Source of the DNA: Hyphomicrobium sp. 12-62-95
Lineage (GTDB): Bacteria; Pseudomonadota; Alphaproteobacteria; Rhizobiales; Hyphomicrobiaceae
Direction: 5' to 3'
Length of the DNA stretch: 64,000 nucleotides
Assembly: GCA_002279935.1 (NCBI GenBank)
Contig: NCCZ01000003.1
Span: forward strand, 244,001-308,000
The position numbers were made by a program, and so were the translations under genes. The notes beneath the pieces are model-generated. The model searched no databases. It was given only the letters and a program-made list of their open reading frames with translations, and was not told the origin of the DNA. Within the stretch, counting starts at the first letter, position 1, and every line of letters begins with the position of its first letter. Positions 38,982-48,482 of the stretch are shown here, in pieces.

Positions 38982-39266
38982 ATGTCGCGCCGCTGGATTG
39001 TCACCGCCGTCATCTTCATGATCGTCAACGCCGTGCTGTTCGGCATCGGTGCAACGGCGGTCCTCTCGATCCCGTCGCTGGCCGCTGAAGCCTCCACCCT
39101 CATTTGGGTCGTCACCGCCCTGAGTTTCGTTCTGGCCCTTCCCATCGCCTACCTTTTGGCCCCGCGCCTGCGCGCCCGTTATCAGCGCATGGAAGAGGCC
39201 CGCCGTGTCGCGCGCGAGAAAGATGACATGCGCGTGTCACCCCGCACATCGCACATGCCGCACTGA
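38982..39266 (+). CDS. Small membrane protein between two SET-domain genes
   Basis: A 94-residue protein with two hydrophobic helices (about residues 5-30 and 38-62) and a basic, Arg-rich C-terminal tail (APRLRARYQRMEEARRVAREK). GAGGAA before the ATG at 38982 defines the start. The family is not recognised. It is convergent with the second SET-domain gene, 11 nt apart. Confidence 0.75.
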   Translation: MSRRWIVTAVIFMIVNAVLFGIGATAVLSIPSLAAEASTLIWVVTALSFVLALPIAYLLAPRLRARYQRMEEARRVAREKDDMRVSPRTSHMPH

Positions 39267-39277
39267 TCAAAATCAGA

Positions 39278-39670
39278 TCATCCACCTAGCTTGCGCTGAT
39301 ATCCCGCGTCGAACACGCGGTAGTCGCACGTCAACTCTTCGCCCTCGGCAATGTCGCGCGTGGCCACGTCATAGCCCTCGATCGCGCCATCCACGTGCAC
39401 CCCCGCCGTGTTTGGATCGTCCGCGTGATTCATGAACCGCGCGTTGTCCAGGCAGTAGACATAGTGTCCACTTGCCTCGTGCACATATGTGTACGTCTCG
39501 ATCGCTTCTCGCGCCACATCCGGCAACGCCGCGATCTGCTCCGCCGAAAACAATTGATCGAAGCCCGGTACAAATCGCCACGTTACCGTTCCAGCCTTGA
39601 TCGGCTCGGCGGCAAACAAACCCGTGCCCTCGATCAAACTTTGTCCTAGGCGCGTTTTGACCATCAGCAT
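39278..39670 (-). CDS. Second SET-domain protein
   Basis: A 130-residue minimal SET domain: the N-terminal GTGLFAAEPIKAGTV, the knot motif RFMNHADDPNT (residues 79-89) and GEELTCDYRVFD (110-121). There is no post-SET cysteine cluster and no other domain, so it is about the smallest functional SET fold. Sequence and size differ from the neighbour, so it is not a recent duplicate. ATG 39670 is chosen because GGAG lies upstream; ATG 39664 is an alternative. Substrate unknown. Confidence 0.87.
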   Translation of the reverse strand: MLMVKTRLGQSLIEGTGLFAAEPIKAGTVTWRFVPGFDQLFSAEQIAALPDVAREAIETYTYVHEASGHYVYCLDNARFMNHADDPNTAGVHVDGAIEGYDVATRDIAEGEELTCDYRVFDAGYQRKLGG

Positions 39671-39761
39671 GGGTGTGGCATCTCCGGGGGTGGCGGTGCG
39701 GCGTCCGAGCGTGATAGGCCGCAAGCGGAATGAAGTCGAGGCGATGCCGCCTGGGGGTATA

Positions 39762-40682
39762 ATGTTGCGCGATAGTCAGGTTCTGGCGCTGGCCGATGGA
39801 GGCACCGTGGGCTTCGCCGAATATGGCGCACCCGATGGCCGCCCCGTGGTCGCCCTCCACGGCGCGCCCGCCTGCCGCCTCATGTTCGCCGCTGCCGACG
39901 CCGCCGCCAAATCCCACGGCCTGCGCATCCTCGCACCCGACCGCCCCGGCTACGGCCTCACACCGTCCAACGTCGGCGCCTCCCTCGCCGAACGCGCGGC
40001 TTGGCTCAAGACCGTTGTCGATGCCCTCGAATTGGATCGCTTCGCCCTGCTCGGCATCTCTGGCGGCAGCCCCTTTGCGATCGCATTGGCCGAGAGCCTC
40101 AATGATCGCGTTACCGCGCTCGCTCTCGTCTCGCCTATGGGCCCCGTCGCCGACTATGCCGAAAGCGCCGAAGGCAAACTCGAACCGGTCTCTTTCATGC
40201 ACGACCGCTTTTTCATGCATATGCCATACCAGAGCTGGCTCACCCATCCGCTCGGCGACCTCAGCGCCTGGATGTTCCGCCACGGCCCTGAGATGTTCAC
40301 GAGCCTCCTGCCCCGCATCGCGACGTCCGCCGACGCGCGCATCCTGTCCAAGCCCGACGTCGCCCAAACCATGCGCACCATGACGCTGGAAGCCTTCCGC
40401 CAAGGCGGCTCGGGCGGCACGGCGGATTTGGAAATCTTTGGCCGCCCCTGGGGCGTGAACTTCGCCCATGTGACCACCCCCGCCGTCGTCTGGCAAGGCA
40501 CCGACGACCACGTTGTCCCGCCCCAAGCCGCCCGCTGGCTCGCCGGCCAACTGCCCAACTGCACGTTGCACAACCTCGACGGCGCTGGCCATTTCTGGGT
40601 CTTCGAACACGTCGAAGACATCATCTCGACCCTGGAAGCGCTCATGTCGCAGAACGGAAGCCGCACCGCGCACGTTTCTTGA
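39762..40682 (+). CDS. Alpha/beta-hydrolase
   Basis: A 306-residue alpha/beta-fold hydrolase. The oxyanion region is VVALHGAPACRLMF, the nucleophile elbow GISGGSPFAIALA, the acid may lie in WQGTDDHVVP and the histidine in GAGHFWVFE. No signal peptide. ATG 39762 follows a GGGGG run; an alternative ATG lies at 39744. Substrate cannot be deduced. It is divergent from the second SET-domain gene. Confidence 0.88.
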   Translation: MLRDSQVLALADGGTVGFAEYGAPDGRPVVALHGAPACRLMFAAADAAAKSHGLRILAPDRPGYGLTPSNVGASLAERAAWLKTVVDALELDRFALLGISGGSPFAIALAESLNDRVTALALVSPMGPVADYAESAEGKLEPVSFMHDRFFMHMPYQSWLTHPLGDLSAWMFRHGPEMFTSLLPRIATSADARILSKPDVAQTMRTMTLEAFRQGGSGGTADLEIFGRPWGVNFAHVTTPAVVWQGTDDHVVPPQAARWLAGQLPNCTLHNLDGAGHFWVFEHVEDIISTLEALMSQNGSRTAHVS

Positions 40683-40759
40683 TCGCGCCCATCCATCCAA
40701 TCGCGCGCAGGAATCGTTTACTCATGACGTCAACACAATTTCGGATTGAGGATCGGTCG

Positions 40760-41212
40760 ATGAGCTACTACCTGCCGCTGGCAGCTTTTATCGCCCTCGT
40801 ATTCGTGGCCGCATCATCAGGGGCCCTCTTCCAGCCGGGCGAGTGGTACGCGAACCTCAATAAACCATCTTGGACGCCCCCCAATTGGCTGTTCCCGGTC
40901 GCCTGGTCGGTCCTTTACCTTTTGATCGCCATCGCCGGCTGGAAGGTGTGGCAGGTCGAGGGCATTAAGACGGCGCTGATCGTGTGGGGCATCAGCCTCC
41001 TGATTAACATGTCCTGGTCCTACATCATGTTTGAACGCAAGGAGATCGGCGTAGCACTTGTCGATCTCATATTGCTTTGGATCTCGATCGTCGCGTTCAT
41101 GGTCCTGGCCTGGCCCGCCAGCCAAACCGCCACGTACCTCTTCATTCCCTACCTCATGTGGGTCTCGATTGCCGGCGCGCTGAATTTCTCCGTCTGGCGG
41201 CTCAACCCTTGA
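40760..41212 (+). CDS. tspO: TspO/MBR family protein
   Basis: Outer-membrane or membrane tryptophan-rich sensory protein, 150 residues with five helices. The conserved WYANLNKPSWTPPNWLFPVAW region and NMSWSYIMFERKEI are present. TspO proteins bind tetrapyrroles and modulate photopigment or stress responses. The first ATG with a usable SD (GAGG, about 8 nt) is at 40760. It overlaps the convergent ZIP-transporter gene by 11 nt. Confidence 0.93.
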   Translation: MSYYLPLAAFIALVFVAASSGALFQPGEWYANLNKPSWTPPNWLFPVAWSVLYLLIAIAGWKVWQVEGIKTALIVWGISLLINMSWSYIMFERKEIGVALVDLILLWISIVAFMVLAWPASQTATYLFIPYLMWVSIAGALNFSVWRLNP

Positions 41213-41951
41213 GCACCAGATACTGAAAGGCGATCATCGCCGCAAACGACAGCGTCACGACGAGGCCGACCGTCCCGGACGGGGCATTCTTATTTGCATC
41301 CGGAATGAGTTCGGCAAACACCATCCAGATCATCGCGCCCGCCGCAATGCCAAAACCAACCGGCAAAAACGGCGCGAAGTGCTCAACCGCCAGATAGGCC
41401 GGCACCGCAGCAATGGGCTGCGGCAAACTTGAAAACACGGCCCATAGCGCCGCCACGAGTACCGGCGTCCCGCGCGGCACGAGCACCAGCGCGATCGCCA
41501 GCCCCTCCGGAATATTGTGTACGGCGATCGCTGCCGTGATGAACGTCGCCAGTTCCCCTGAACCGCCGAACGACACGCCGACCCCCACGCCCTCCGCGAA
41601 CGAATGCGCCGTCATCACCGCGACGATCAGGAACGCCTTACGCGCATCCAATCCGCCAAGCTGCGCAAACTCCAGATCATCTTTGTCATTGAACCAATGG
41701 CTCGCGGCAACGATCGCGGCCAACCCGATCAGCATGCCCAGGATCAGCCGCTCTGGCGACATCCCCACACCCTCGGCCACCAAGCTATGCGTCGCGGCAA
41801 GCATCAGCCCGCCCGCTATGGCGTTCGAGATCGAGATCCAATACCGGTCAAGCGACTTCAAAAACAGAAAGGGCAACGCGCCAAGCCCCGTCGCCAGCGC
41901 CGTTATCATGGCCGCCACGAACACCGTCAGAACTGAAGGTTCAAAGGTCAC
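41202..41951 (-). CDS. ZIP-family metal transporter
   Basis: A 249-residue membrane protein with eight or so helices. Helix IV metal-binding motif HSFAEGVGVGVSFGG and helix V motif VHNIPEGLAIA are the ZIP signatures for Zn2+ or Fe2+ uptake. The GTG at 41951 is chosen because GGAGG lies 9 nt upstream; reading further upstream gives a non-membrane, Gly-rich lead. No metal-regulator site is evident. Confidence 0.9.
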   Translation of the reverse strand: MTFEPSVLTVFVAAMITALATGLGALPFLFLKSLDRYWISISNAIAGGLMLAATHSLVAEGVGMSPERLILGMLIGLAAIVAASHWFNDKDDLEFAQLGGLDARKAFLIVAVMTAHSFAEGVGVGVSFGGSGELATFITAAIAVHNIPEGLAIALVLVPRGTPVLVAALWAVFSSLPQPIAAVPAYLAVEHFAPFLPVGFGIAAGAMIWMVFAELIPDANKNAPSGTVGLVVTLSFAAMIAFQYLVLKG

Positions 41952-42164
41952 TGAAAAGTTCCTCCCGCCGCACAATCCTACATGAGTCCGGGCTGCCACC
42001 GCCCGCATCCCGCTTTGGCGCCAGGAAACCCATTCCGGTGCGAAAACCCCGCTTGCGGCGCCGCCCCGCCTTGACGGTGCGGGGCCCGGATGGTCTACCG
42101 CCCCTAACGGACCAGACCATAGAGGTCCCAGGCCCCCATCTGCCGCCGGAGCCACACCCGCCCC

Positions 42165-43715
42165 ATGCACCCCGAGAGCGTCCTCATCATCGATTTCGGC
42201 AGCCAGGTCACCCAGCTGATCGCGCGCCGCGTTCGGGAATCCGGCGTCTATTGCGAAATCCATCCCTTCCAAAGCGCAGACGCCGCCTTCCAGCGCTTAG
42301 CCCCCAAGGCCGTCATCCTCTCCGGCGGCCCTGCGTCCGTCACCGAAGCCAACAGCCCGCGCGCCCCCCAGGCGATCTTCGATGCCAACATCCCCATCTT
42401 CGGCATCTGCTATGGCCAGCAGACCATGGCCGAGCAACTGGGCGGCAAGGTCGAAAGCGGCCACCACCGCGAATTCGGCCGCGCCATGCTCGAAGTCCGC
42501 GAGCCCTCCGCCCTCTTCGACGGCGTCTGGAACACGGCTGAGCGCCATCAGGTCTGGATGAGCCACGGCGACCGCGTTACGCGCCTGCCCGAGGGCTTCA
42601 AGGTCATCGCCACCAGCGAGAACGCACCCTACGCGGCGGTCGCCGACGAAGCCCGCCGCTTTTACGCCGTGCAGTTCCACCCCGAAGTCGTCCACACGCC
42701 CGACGGCGCAAAACTCATCGCCAACTTCGTGCATAAGATCGCCGGCCTCAAATCCGATTGGACCATGGCCGCCTACCGCCGCGAGATGATCGCCAAGATC
42801 AAAGCCCAGGTCGGCGCCGAGCGCGTCATCTGCGGCCTGTCCGGCGGCGTCGACAGCGCGGTCGCTGCCGTCCTCATCCACGAGGCCATTGGCGACCAGC
42901 TCACCTGCGTCTTCGTCGATCACGGACTGATGCGCCAATCCGAGGCCGAACAAGTCGTCGACCTCTTCCGCGGCCACTACAACATCCCGCTCGTCCACGT
43001 CGATGCATCCGAGCTTTTCCTGGGCGAACTCAAAGGCATCTCCGACCCCGAGGCCAAGCGCAAAACGATTGGCCGCCTCTTCATCGACGTCTTCGAGAAG
43101 GAAGCCAACAAAATCGGCGGCGCCGCCTTCCTCGCCCAAGGCACGCTCTATCCCGACGTCATCGAAAGCGTCTCCTTTACCGGCGGCCCCTCGGTCACAA
43201 TCAAATCGCACCACAACGTCGGCGGCTTGCCCGAGCGCATGAACATGAAGCTCGTCGAACCCCTGCGCGAACTCTTCAAGGATGAGGTCCGCGCGCTCGG
43301 CCGCGAGCTAGGCCTCCCCGACGCCTTCGTCGGCCGCCATCCCTTCCCCGGCCCCGGCCTCGCCATCCGCATCCCCGGCGAAATCACGCCGGAAAAGCTC
43401 GACATCCTGCGCAAGGCCGATGCGATCTATCTCGATGAAATCCGCAACGCCGGCCTCTACGACGCCATCTGGCAGGCCTTCGCGGTGCTCCTCCCCGTCC
43501 GCACCGTCGGCGTCATGGGCGATGGCCGCACCTACGATCACGTGCTCGGCCTGCGCGCCGTCACCTCCGTCGATGGCATGACCGCCGACTTCTATCCCTT
43601 CGACATGGGCTTCTTAGGCCGGGTCGCCACCCGCATTATCAACGAAGTCCGCGGCATCAATCGCGTCGTCTACGACGTCACCTCAAAACCCCCCGGCACT
43701 ATCGAGTGGGAGTGA
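42165..43715 (+). CDS. guaA: GMP synthase (glutamine-hydrolysing)
   Basis: Converts XMP to GMP with ATP and glutamine ammonia. The N-terminal class I amidotransferase has its nucleophile at C82 ([15 protein letters not shown]) and the HPE of [12 protein letters not shown]; the PP-loop [12 protein letters not shown] follows near residue 225; the C-terminal dimerisation domain ends KPPGTIEWE. 516 residues, normal. It is the partner of guaB upstream. Confidence 0.97.
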   Translation: MHPESVLIIDFGSQVTQLIARRVRESGVYCEIHPFQSADAAFQRLAPKAVILSGGPASVTEANSPRAPQAIFDANIPIFGICYGQQTMAEQLGGKVESGHHREFGRAMLEVREPSALFDGVWNTAERHQVWMSHGDRVTRLPEGFKVIATSENAPYAAVADEARRFYAVQFHPEVVHTPDGAKLIANFVHKIAGLKSDWTMAAYRREMIAKIKAQVGAERVICGLSGGVDSAVAAVLIHEAIGDQLTCVFVDHGLMRQSEAEQVVDLFRGHYNIPLVHVDASELFLGELKGISDPEAKRKTIGRLFIDVFEKEANKIGGAAFLAQGTLYPDVIESVSFTGGPSVTIKSHHNVGGLPERMNMKLVEPLRELFKDEVRALGRELGLPDAFVGRHPFPGPGLAIRIPGEITPEKLDILRKADAIYLDEIRNAGLYDAIWQAFAVLLPVRTVGVMGDGRTYDHVLGLRAVTSVDGMTADFYPFDMGFLGRVATRIINEVRGINRVVYDVTSKPPGTIEWE

Positions 43716-43728
43716 GTCGCTCCGCGCC

Positions 43729-44304
43729 TCAGCCCCGGAATTTCTTCCACGTCACCGTCACGCGCGTGCCGAGCGGAATGCGCGGATAAAGATCGAGCAC
43801 GTCCTCATTATACATGCGGATGCAGCCCTTCGAGACGGCCGAACCGATGGTCCACGGCGCGTCCGTGCCGTGAATGCGATACATCGAGGCGCCCAAATAC
43901 AGCGCGCGCACGCCGAGTGGGTTCTGCGGATGCCCGCCGGGCACGTAGACCGGCAGCTTCGGATTTTCGCGCCGCATCTCTGCCGTGGGCGTCCATCCCG
44001 GATTGACTGCCTTGCGCGTCACCGACGTCACGCCCGACCAGCGGCTCTGCTCGCGCGGCACGGCGATCGGATACGAAAGCGCGGCACCCCGCTGATAGAC
44101 CCAGTACAGCTTGCGGTCACCGAACGAGACGATGATCTGCCGCGGCGCGACGCTCGCCGGGAAGCTCACATCCTCACGATACCCGCCGCCCCATAGGAAC
44201 GACAGAAAGTCCTGTGCGGCAGCCGGAGCCGGCCGGAAGCTCAGTGCGGACAGGCCTGCGATCAGGCAGACAAACAGGGTGCGAATGTTCGGGGCATACG
44301 GCAT
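43729..44304 (-). CDS. L,D-transpeptidase, YkuD family
   Basis: A periplasmic peptidoglycan cross-linking enzyme of 191 residues. Signal sequence about residues 1-30 (FVCLIAGLSALSFRPAPAAA); the YkuD catalytic motif is HGTDAPWTIG...SKGCIRM with the active-site Cys. A GHPQNPLGVRALYLG segment precedes it. The ATG at 44304 has GAGGA upstream. It ends about 10 nt from the convergent guaA. Confidence 0.92.
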   Translation of the reverse strand: MPYAPNIRTLFVCLIAGLSALSFRPAPAAAQDFLSFLWGGGYREDVSFPASVAPRQIIVSFGDRKLYWVYQRGAALSYPIAVPREQSRWSGVTSVTRKAVNPGWTPTAEMRRENPKLPVYVPGGHPQNPLGVRALYLGASMYRIHGTDAPWTIGSAVSKGCIRMYNEDVLDLYPRIPLGTRVTVTWKKFRG

Positions 44305-44548
44305 GGACGGCGTCCTCGCGACGGTGACGGTTTCTTGGGCTTCACGCAGGCAAACGCCCATGGACGGCGGGCGCCGGGCGTTCGTCTCAGAATTGCAGCC
44401 CAAACTTTGCGGTGAGTTGGCCGCCGCGGCAAGTCGCACCAGTCCCTAGGATGGCCCCACTGAGCGGGATCATCGGCAAGGTGTGGCCGCGATGCCGCCA
44501 GCACCCGGGCAAATGGGTGCCGAAGAGAAGTCAGGTTTTGCAAGGAAA

Positions 44549-44624
44549 TGGTGCCCAGGGCCGGAATCGAACCAGCGACACTGCGATTTTCAGTCGCATG
44601 CTCTACCAACTGAGCTACCTGGGC
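44549..44624 (-). tRNA. tRNA-Phe (anticodon GAA)
   Basis: Reading leftward: acceptor GCCCAGG/CCTGGGC, D-arm AGCTCAGTTGGTAGAGC, anticodon loop CTGAAAA (GAA), T-arm GGTTCGATTCC, discriminator A and encoded CCA. It follows yacG, as usual in this group. Confidence 0.96.
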
Positions 44625-44737
44625 ATTTTCGCCCGGCGTGTTCGTGTGCCGCTGCGAAGTGGGCGTCTTATAGGTGCCGCATCCGCCGCTGTCTAGCGGC
44701 CATTGTGAGCCACCCGCCGCTGTTATCTGGGTCGGCC

Positions 44738-44977
44738 TCAATCGTCCTCGTCGCCAGCCGTCCGCACCCCGCGCGCGCCCGGGTCACCCGGCCGCTCACC
44801 GCTGTCGTCGGCCACGTCCAGCGCCGGACCGGGGATAACAAACGTCCCCCCAAGCCAGCGCGCCAGATCGATGTCGGCGCACCTCTTGGAACAAAACGGC
44901 CAGTGAGCCTGGTCGGTTGGCTTCCGGCACGTTGGACATCGCCCGCCTGCCGGGTTGGATGCTTTGGGTTCATTCAT
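44738..44977 (-). CDS. yacG: DNA gyrase inhibitor YacG
   Basis: A 79-residue zinc-ribbon protein that binds GyrB. Four Cys ligands are in [21 protein letters not shown], followed by DLARWLGG. The acidic C-terminal tail (ending GDEDD) is typical. The ATG at 44977 lies 35 nt after the maf stop; upstream in-frame codons overlap maf and are not conserved-looking. Confidence 0.92.
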   Translation of the reverse strand: MNEPKASNPAGGRCPTCRKPTDQAHWPFCSKRCADIDLARWLGGTFVIPGPALDVADDSGERPGDPGARGVRTAGDEDD

Positions 44978-45012
44978 GGCCCTGGCCCATCTGCCGCTCG
45001 GCGTGCGCCGCG

Positions 45013-45651
45013 TTAATCGCGATCCGCTTCCGCCGCCCTGATCCAGTTGAAGTGGATCGGAAAGCCCTCCGACACCAGCATCGACACCACTTCCGTCAGC
45101 GGCAATCCCACGACGTTCGTGTACGAGCCCTTGATCGTCTGCACGAACGAACCCGCCAGCCCCTGGATCGCATACCCGCCCGCCTTGTCGCGCCATTCGC
45201 GCGTCGCGATGTAGGCTTCGATCTCGCCCTTGGTCAGATATTTGAACCGCACCTTCGTATCGACGATCTTGGTGCGAATTTTATCGTTGGGCGCAATCAG
45301 GCACACTGCCGTCAGCACCCGGTGCGAGCGCCCCGACAGCCGGTTCAGAAACTCCACCGCCTCTTCCACCTGCTGCGGCTTGCCGAAGATCTTCATGTTG
45401 TTTGAAACGATCGTATCTGCGGCGAGCACATAGGCATCTGCGATGTCCCGGTCGTTCGCGATCTGATCCCGCGCCGCCTCCGCTTTGGCCCGCGCCAATC
45501 TAGCCACGAGCGCGCGCGGCATCTCCCCCTTCTTCGGCGTCTCATCCAGCGAGGCCGGGCGTAGCGCATCCGGTTTGATGCCCGCCTGTTCCAGCAGCAT
45601 CAGCCGCCGTGGACTGGCGCTCGCCAAAACGAGTTTCGGCCGCGGCACCAT
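45013..45651 (-). CDS. maf: Maf/Ham1-type nucleoside triphosphate pyrophosphatase
   Basis: House-cleaning pyrophosphatase that hydrolyses modified or non-canonical nucleotides. The N-terminal [18 protein letters not shown] and AADTIVSNN (the catalytic Asp region) are signature, with [18 protein letters not shown]. The ATG at 45651 is preceded by GGGAG; an upstream in-frame start at 45759 would add an Arg/Ser-rich tail. Upstream of yacG in the usual operon. Confidence 0.93.
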   Translation of the reverse strand: MVPRPKLVLASASPRRLMLLEQAGIKPDALRPASLDETPKKGEMPRALVARLARAKAEAARDQIANDRDIADAYVLAADTIVSNNMKIFGKPQQVEEAVEFLNRLSGRSHRVLTAVCLIAPNDKIRTKIVDTKVRFKYLTKGEIEAYIATREWRDKAGGYAIQGLAGSFVQTIKGSYTNVVGLPLTEVVSMLVSEGFPIHFNWIRAAEADRD

Positions 45652-45989
45652 GCCGGTCTCCCGCGACGCGGTCTTGGCCAGTTCCGACCGCAATGTTTCG
45701 CGGCGCGGATTGTCGGTGCGGGAAAATGCGGAAAGCAGGGCCGATTTGGCAGTCGACATCCGGGGCGGGCTCCGTTGGCCGAAGGGCGGTCTGATCGGGT
45801 GGATGATCTCCGGCGGCTCTATAGCACGCCAAGCCCCCGTCGTTCACCATACCCGTGTTCCGGCCGATACAACCTTCGGCAGCACGAAGCTTTAAGCGTC
45901 GTCCCACATCGTGGATCGCTAAGTGCGTTGCGCTCAGGCATCAATTTAGGCGATATCAGCCATCGAGCTGCGGTGAGTTCGGAGGAAGC
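45652..45989. other. Divergent region between maf and the Crp/Fnr gene
   Basis: No gene found. In related genomes infA often lies upstream of maf; no IF1-like sequence is readable here. A good SD (GGAGGA) at its right end serves the Crp/Fnr gene. Confidence 0.5.
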
Positions 45990-46685
45990 ATGTCCAAAGA
46001 CCGCCTAGTCGACCTTCTCGGCGCGACGCCGTTGTTCGGCGCTCTCGACGCCGGTGAGCGTCTGTCGATCGCGCAAGAAATGCGCGAAGCGCAATACGGC
46101 CCCGGCCAGATCGTTTTCGGCCGCGGCGACCCCGGCCGCGATATTTTCTTCGTCATTGAAGGCCGTGTCCGCTTGTCCGTCCTGACGCCCGAAGGCCGCG
46201 AACTCTCCTTCGCCCATGCCGAAGCCGGTCAGGTGTTCGGCGAAATCGCCGTCCTCGATGGCGGCGTTCGCACCGCCGACGCAACGGCCGTCAACAAGGT
46301 CGTCGCCCAAACACTCTCCAAATCCGCCCTGATGCGTCTCGTCGAAAACCGCGAGCCCGTCCGCGAGAGCGTCATCCGCTTTCTCTGCAATCGCGTCCGT
46401 GAAGCCGACCAGCAGCTCGAAGGCATCGCCCTCTACCCCATCGAAGTCCGTCTCGCCCGCTTCTTCCTCGCCGCCGCGCGCCAAAAGGGCACAGCGAAGT
46501 CCGGCACCCGCGTCACGCTCGATCTACCGATTTCACAAAGCGAATTGGCCCTTCTGATTGGCGCTAGCCGTCCGAAGGTCAACGCAGCGCTGCAACTCCT
46601 GCAAGACAGCGGCGCCGTCGAGAAAAGCGACAAGGCGATGATCTGCGATATCGACGAGCTGGAGAACATCGCAGGCACCGCGTGA
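45990..46685 (+). CDS. Crp/Fnr-family transcriptional regulator
   Basis: A 231-residue regulator with a cyclic-nucleotide-binding domain (about residues 10-125, with VIEGRVRLSVLTPEGRELSF and GEIAVLDGGVRTADATAV) and a C-terminal Crp-type helix-turn-helix with ISQSELALLIGASRPKVNAALQLL. The R and S/T residues expected at the phosphate cassette (GVRTADATA) suggest it binds cAMP. No Fnr cysteine cluster. It lies 13 nt upstream of the adenylate cyclase gene, a direct functional pair. Confidence 0.9.
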   Translation: MSKDRLVDLLGATPLFGALDAGERLSIAQEMREAQYGPGQIVFGRGDPGRDIFFVIEGRVRLSVLTPEGRELSFAHAEAGQVFGEIAVLDGGVRTADATAVNKVVAQTLSKSALMRLVENREPVRESVIRFLCNRVREADQQLEGIALYPIEVRLARFFLAAARQKGTAKSGTRVTLDLPISQSELALLIGASRPKVNAALQLLQDSGAVEKSDKAMICDIDELENIAGTA

Positions 46686-46698
46686 GGATGAACCACCC

Positions 46699-48012
46699 GT
46701 GCAACCCCATGACCGCGCGAGACCGCCGGCCATGATCAATGCCTTGAAGCGCGCACTGGCCCCCATCGCCGCAGGCATCGCGACCATCGGCGACCTGCCG
46801 CAGCTGCGTTCGCTCGGCGGCGTCATCGGCCGCCTCGCCGAAGCCGGCACCGCGGGCTATCCCCCCGAGGTCAAGCGCCGGTTGATGATCCTCAACCTGA
46901 TCTCCTATCTGATCGTCGTCTCGACGCTCGTTTATGCCATCCAGCACACCGTCCTCGACTACGCCACCTACCGTCCCATCATCTGGATCAATCTCGGCCT
47001 CGTCGTTGCAGCCCTCGCCGTCCCCTTCGCCCATCGCATCAACGAAGTCGCCGGTGCGCTCATCATCGTGGCAGCAGAGTGGGCGGCCCTCATCGCCTTC
47101 TCTATGTATCTGGGCCATCACTCCGGCGTGCATCTCCAGTATTTCGTCGGCGCCGCCGCGCCCTTCGTCGTCTTTGGATTAAAGCGCCTTTGGCTCATCG
47201 TCCCGGTCATCCTGTCCGGCCTCGCGCTCCACCTTGCCTCCTGGTTCTGGTTTCCCGAGAGCGCAGCGCTGATACCCGCCGACAAGGAAGTGATCGACAG
47301 CATCTACGTTCAGGCCGCAATCACCACCGTCGGCCTCATCGCAGCGTCCGTCTTTTACGCCTTCCGCCTCGCTGAACAGGCTAAGGCGGAGACCGACAAT
47401 CTTCTGCGCAATATCCTCCCCGACGCCATCGTCGAACGCCTCAAAGCCAAGCCCGACGCGATCATCGCCGACCAATTCACCGATGCATCCGTTCTGTTCG
47501 CCGACATATCCGGCTTCGTCGCACTCGCCCGTTCGCTCGGCTCCGCCAAAACCGTCGCCCTCCTCAATGACATCGTCACCGAATTCGACGACCTCGCCAA
47601 AGCCCACGGCGTGGAAAAAATCAAAACCATCGGCGACGCCTACATGGTCGCCTCCGGCATTCCCGAACCGTGCGACGATCACCTCCTACGACTGGCCCGA
47701 ATGGGCGTCGCCATGCTGTCCACCGTCGAGCGGATTGCTGCCGAGCGCGATCTCCCGCTGTCGATGCGTGTCGGTCTCGCCTCCGGCCCCGTCATGGCCG
47801 GCGTCATCGGCAAGCAGAAGTTCAGCTACGATGTCTGGGGCGACGCGGTGAACCTTGCAGCCCGCCTCGAAAATCTCTCACAACCCGGCCGCATCCTCGT
47901 CTGCCCGCGCTGCAAAAAGCTTTTGGAAAGCGCTTTCCGGTTCGAAAGCCGCGGCGAAGTCGAGATCAAAGGCTTAGGCCCCCGCGAAGTCTTCTTCCTC
48001 GTCTCGCGTTGA
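46699..48012 (+). CDS. Membrane-bound class III adenylate cyclase
   Basis: Six hydrophobic helices (about residues 60-225) anchor a C-terminal class III cyclase domain. D269 (VLFADISGF) and D313 (TIGDAYMV) are the metal ligands, K309 and D378 select adenine, and N385 and R389 stabilise the transition state, so all catalytic residues are present and the product should be cAMP. GTG 46699 is used (GAGG upstream); ATG 46732 is an alternative. It follows the Crp/Fnr gene, its likely effector. Confidence 0.9.
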   Translation: MQPHDRARPPAMINALKRALAPIAAGIATIGDLPQLRSLGGVIGRLAEAGTAGYPPEVKRRLMILNLISYLIVVSTLVYAIQHTVLDYATYRPIIWINLGLVVAALAVPFAHRINEVAGALIIVAAEWAALIAFSMYLGHHSGVHLQYFVGAAAPFVVFGLKRLWLIVPVILSGLALHLASWFWFPESAALIPADKEVIDSIYVQAAITTVGLIAASVFYAFRLAEQAKAETDNLLRNILPDAIVERLKAKPDAIIADQFTDASVLFADISGFVALARSLGSAKTVALLNDIVTEFDDLAKAHGVEKIKTIGDAYMVASGIPEPCDDHLLRLARMGVAMLSTVERIAAERDLPLSMRVGLASGPVMAGVIGKQKFSYDVWGDAVNLAARLENLSQPGRILVCPRCKKLLESAFRFESRGEVEIKGLGPREVFFLVSR

Positions 48013-48018
48013 GCAACG

Positions 48019-48477
48019 TCAGACCGACGGCCCGCCCGCAATCTCAAACCGCCCTTTGATCCGGTCCGCCAGATCGTCCCTGAGCTTGCGATAGGCGTTG
48101 AGCAGCAGCAATCGCCCCGCCGCCGCCGGCAGCATCGAGGGATCGAACGTCGGCCAATACTCGACCTCCGCTTTCATGATCCGCGTCAACTCCACCGCGT
48201 GATGCTGCGCTTCAGGCGAGAGCGTGATGATCGTGGAAAATGTCTGCCGCTCCAGGTCGCCGAACACGCGCGGCTGATGCGACGTCACGTCGATGCCGAT
48301 CTCGTCCATCACCGCCATCACGAACGGATCGGCCCGCCCCCGCCGCACGCCCGCCGACGTCACGGTCACGCGCGGCCCAGCCAGCTGATGCAAAATCGCC
48401 GCCGCCATCGGCGAGCGAACGGCGTTGAGCGTACAGGCAAACAGTATTCGAGGGGGAGCGTCGGAGGGGTCGGCCAC
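48019..48477 (-). CDS. Low-molecular-weight protein tyrosine phosphatase-like protein
   Basis: A 152-residue LMW-PTP/arsenate-reductase-fold protein. The phosphate loop C-x5-R-S is present as CTLNAVRSPMA, and the C-terminal YWPTFDP holds the general-acid aspartate. Position beside UPF0262 and hisD is conserved in Hyphomicrobiales. Protein tyrosine phosphatase activity is likely; an arsenate reductase role is less likely without ars genes. Confidence 0.87.
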   Translation of the reverse strand: MADPSDAPPRILFACTLNAVRSPMAAAILHQLAGPRVTVTSAGVRRGRADPFVMAVMDEIGIDVTSHQPRVFGDLERQTFSTIITLSPEAQHHAVELTRIMKAEVEYWPTFDPSMLPAAAGRLLLLNAYRKLRDDLADRIKGRFEIAGGPSV

Positions 48478-48482
48478 CTGGC

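Noticed and set aside
39369..40700. A 443-residue open frame antisense to the hydrolase gene
   Set aside because: Gly/His-rich shadow with no domain; it also overlaps the second SET gene in another frame.
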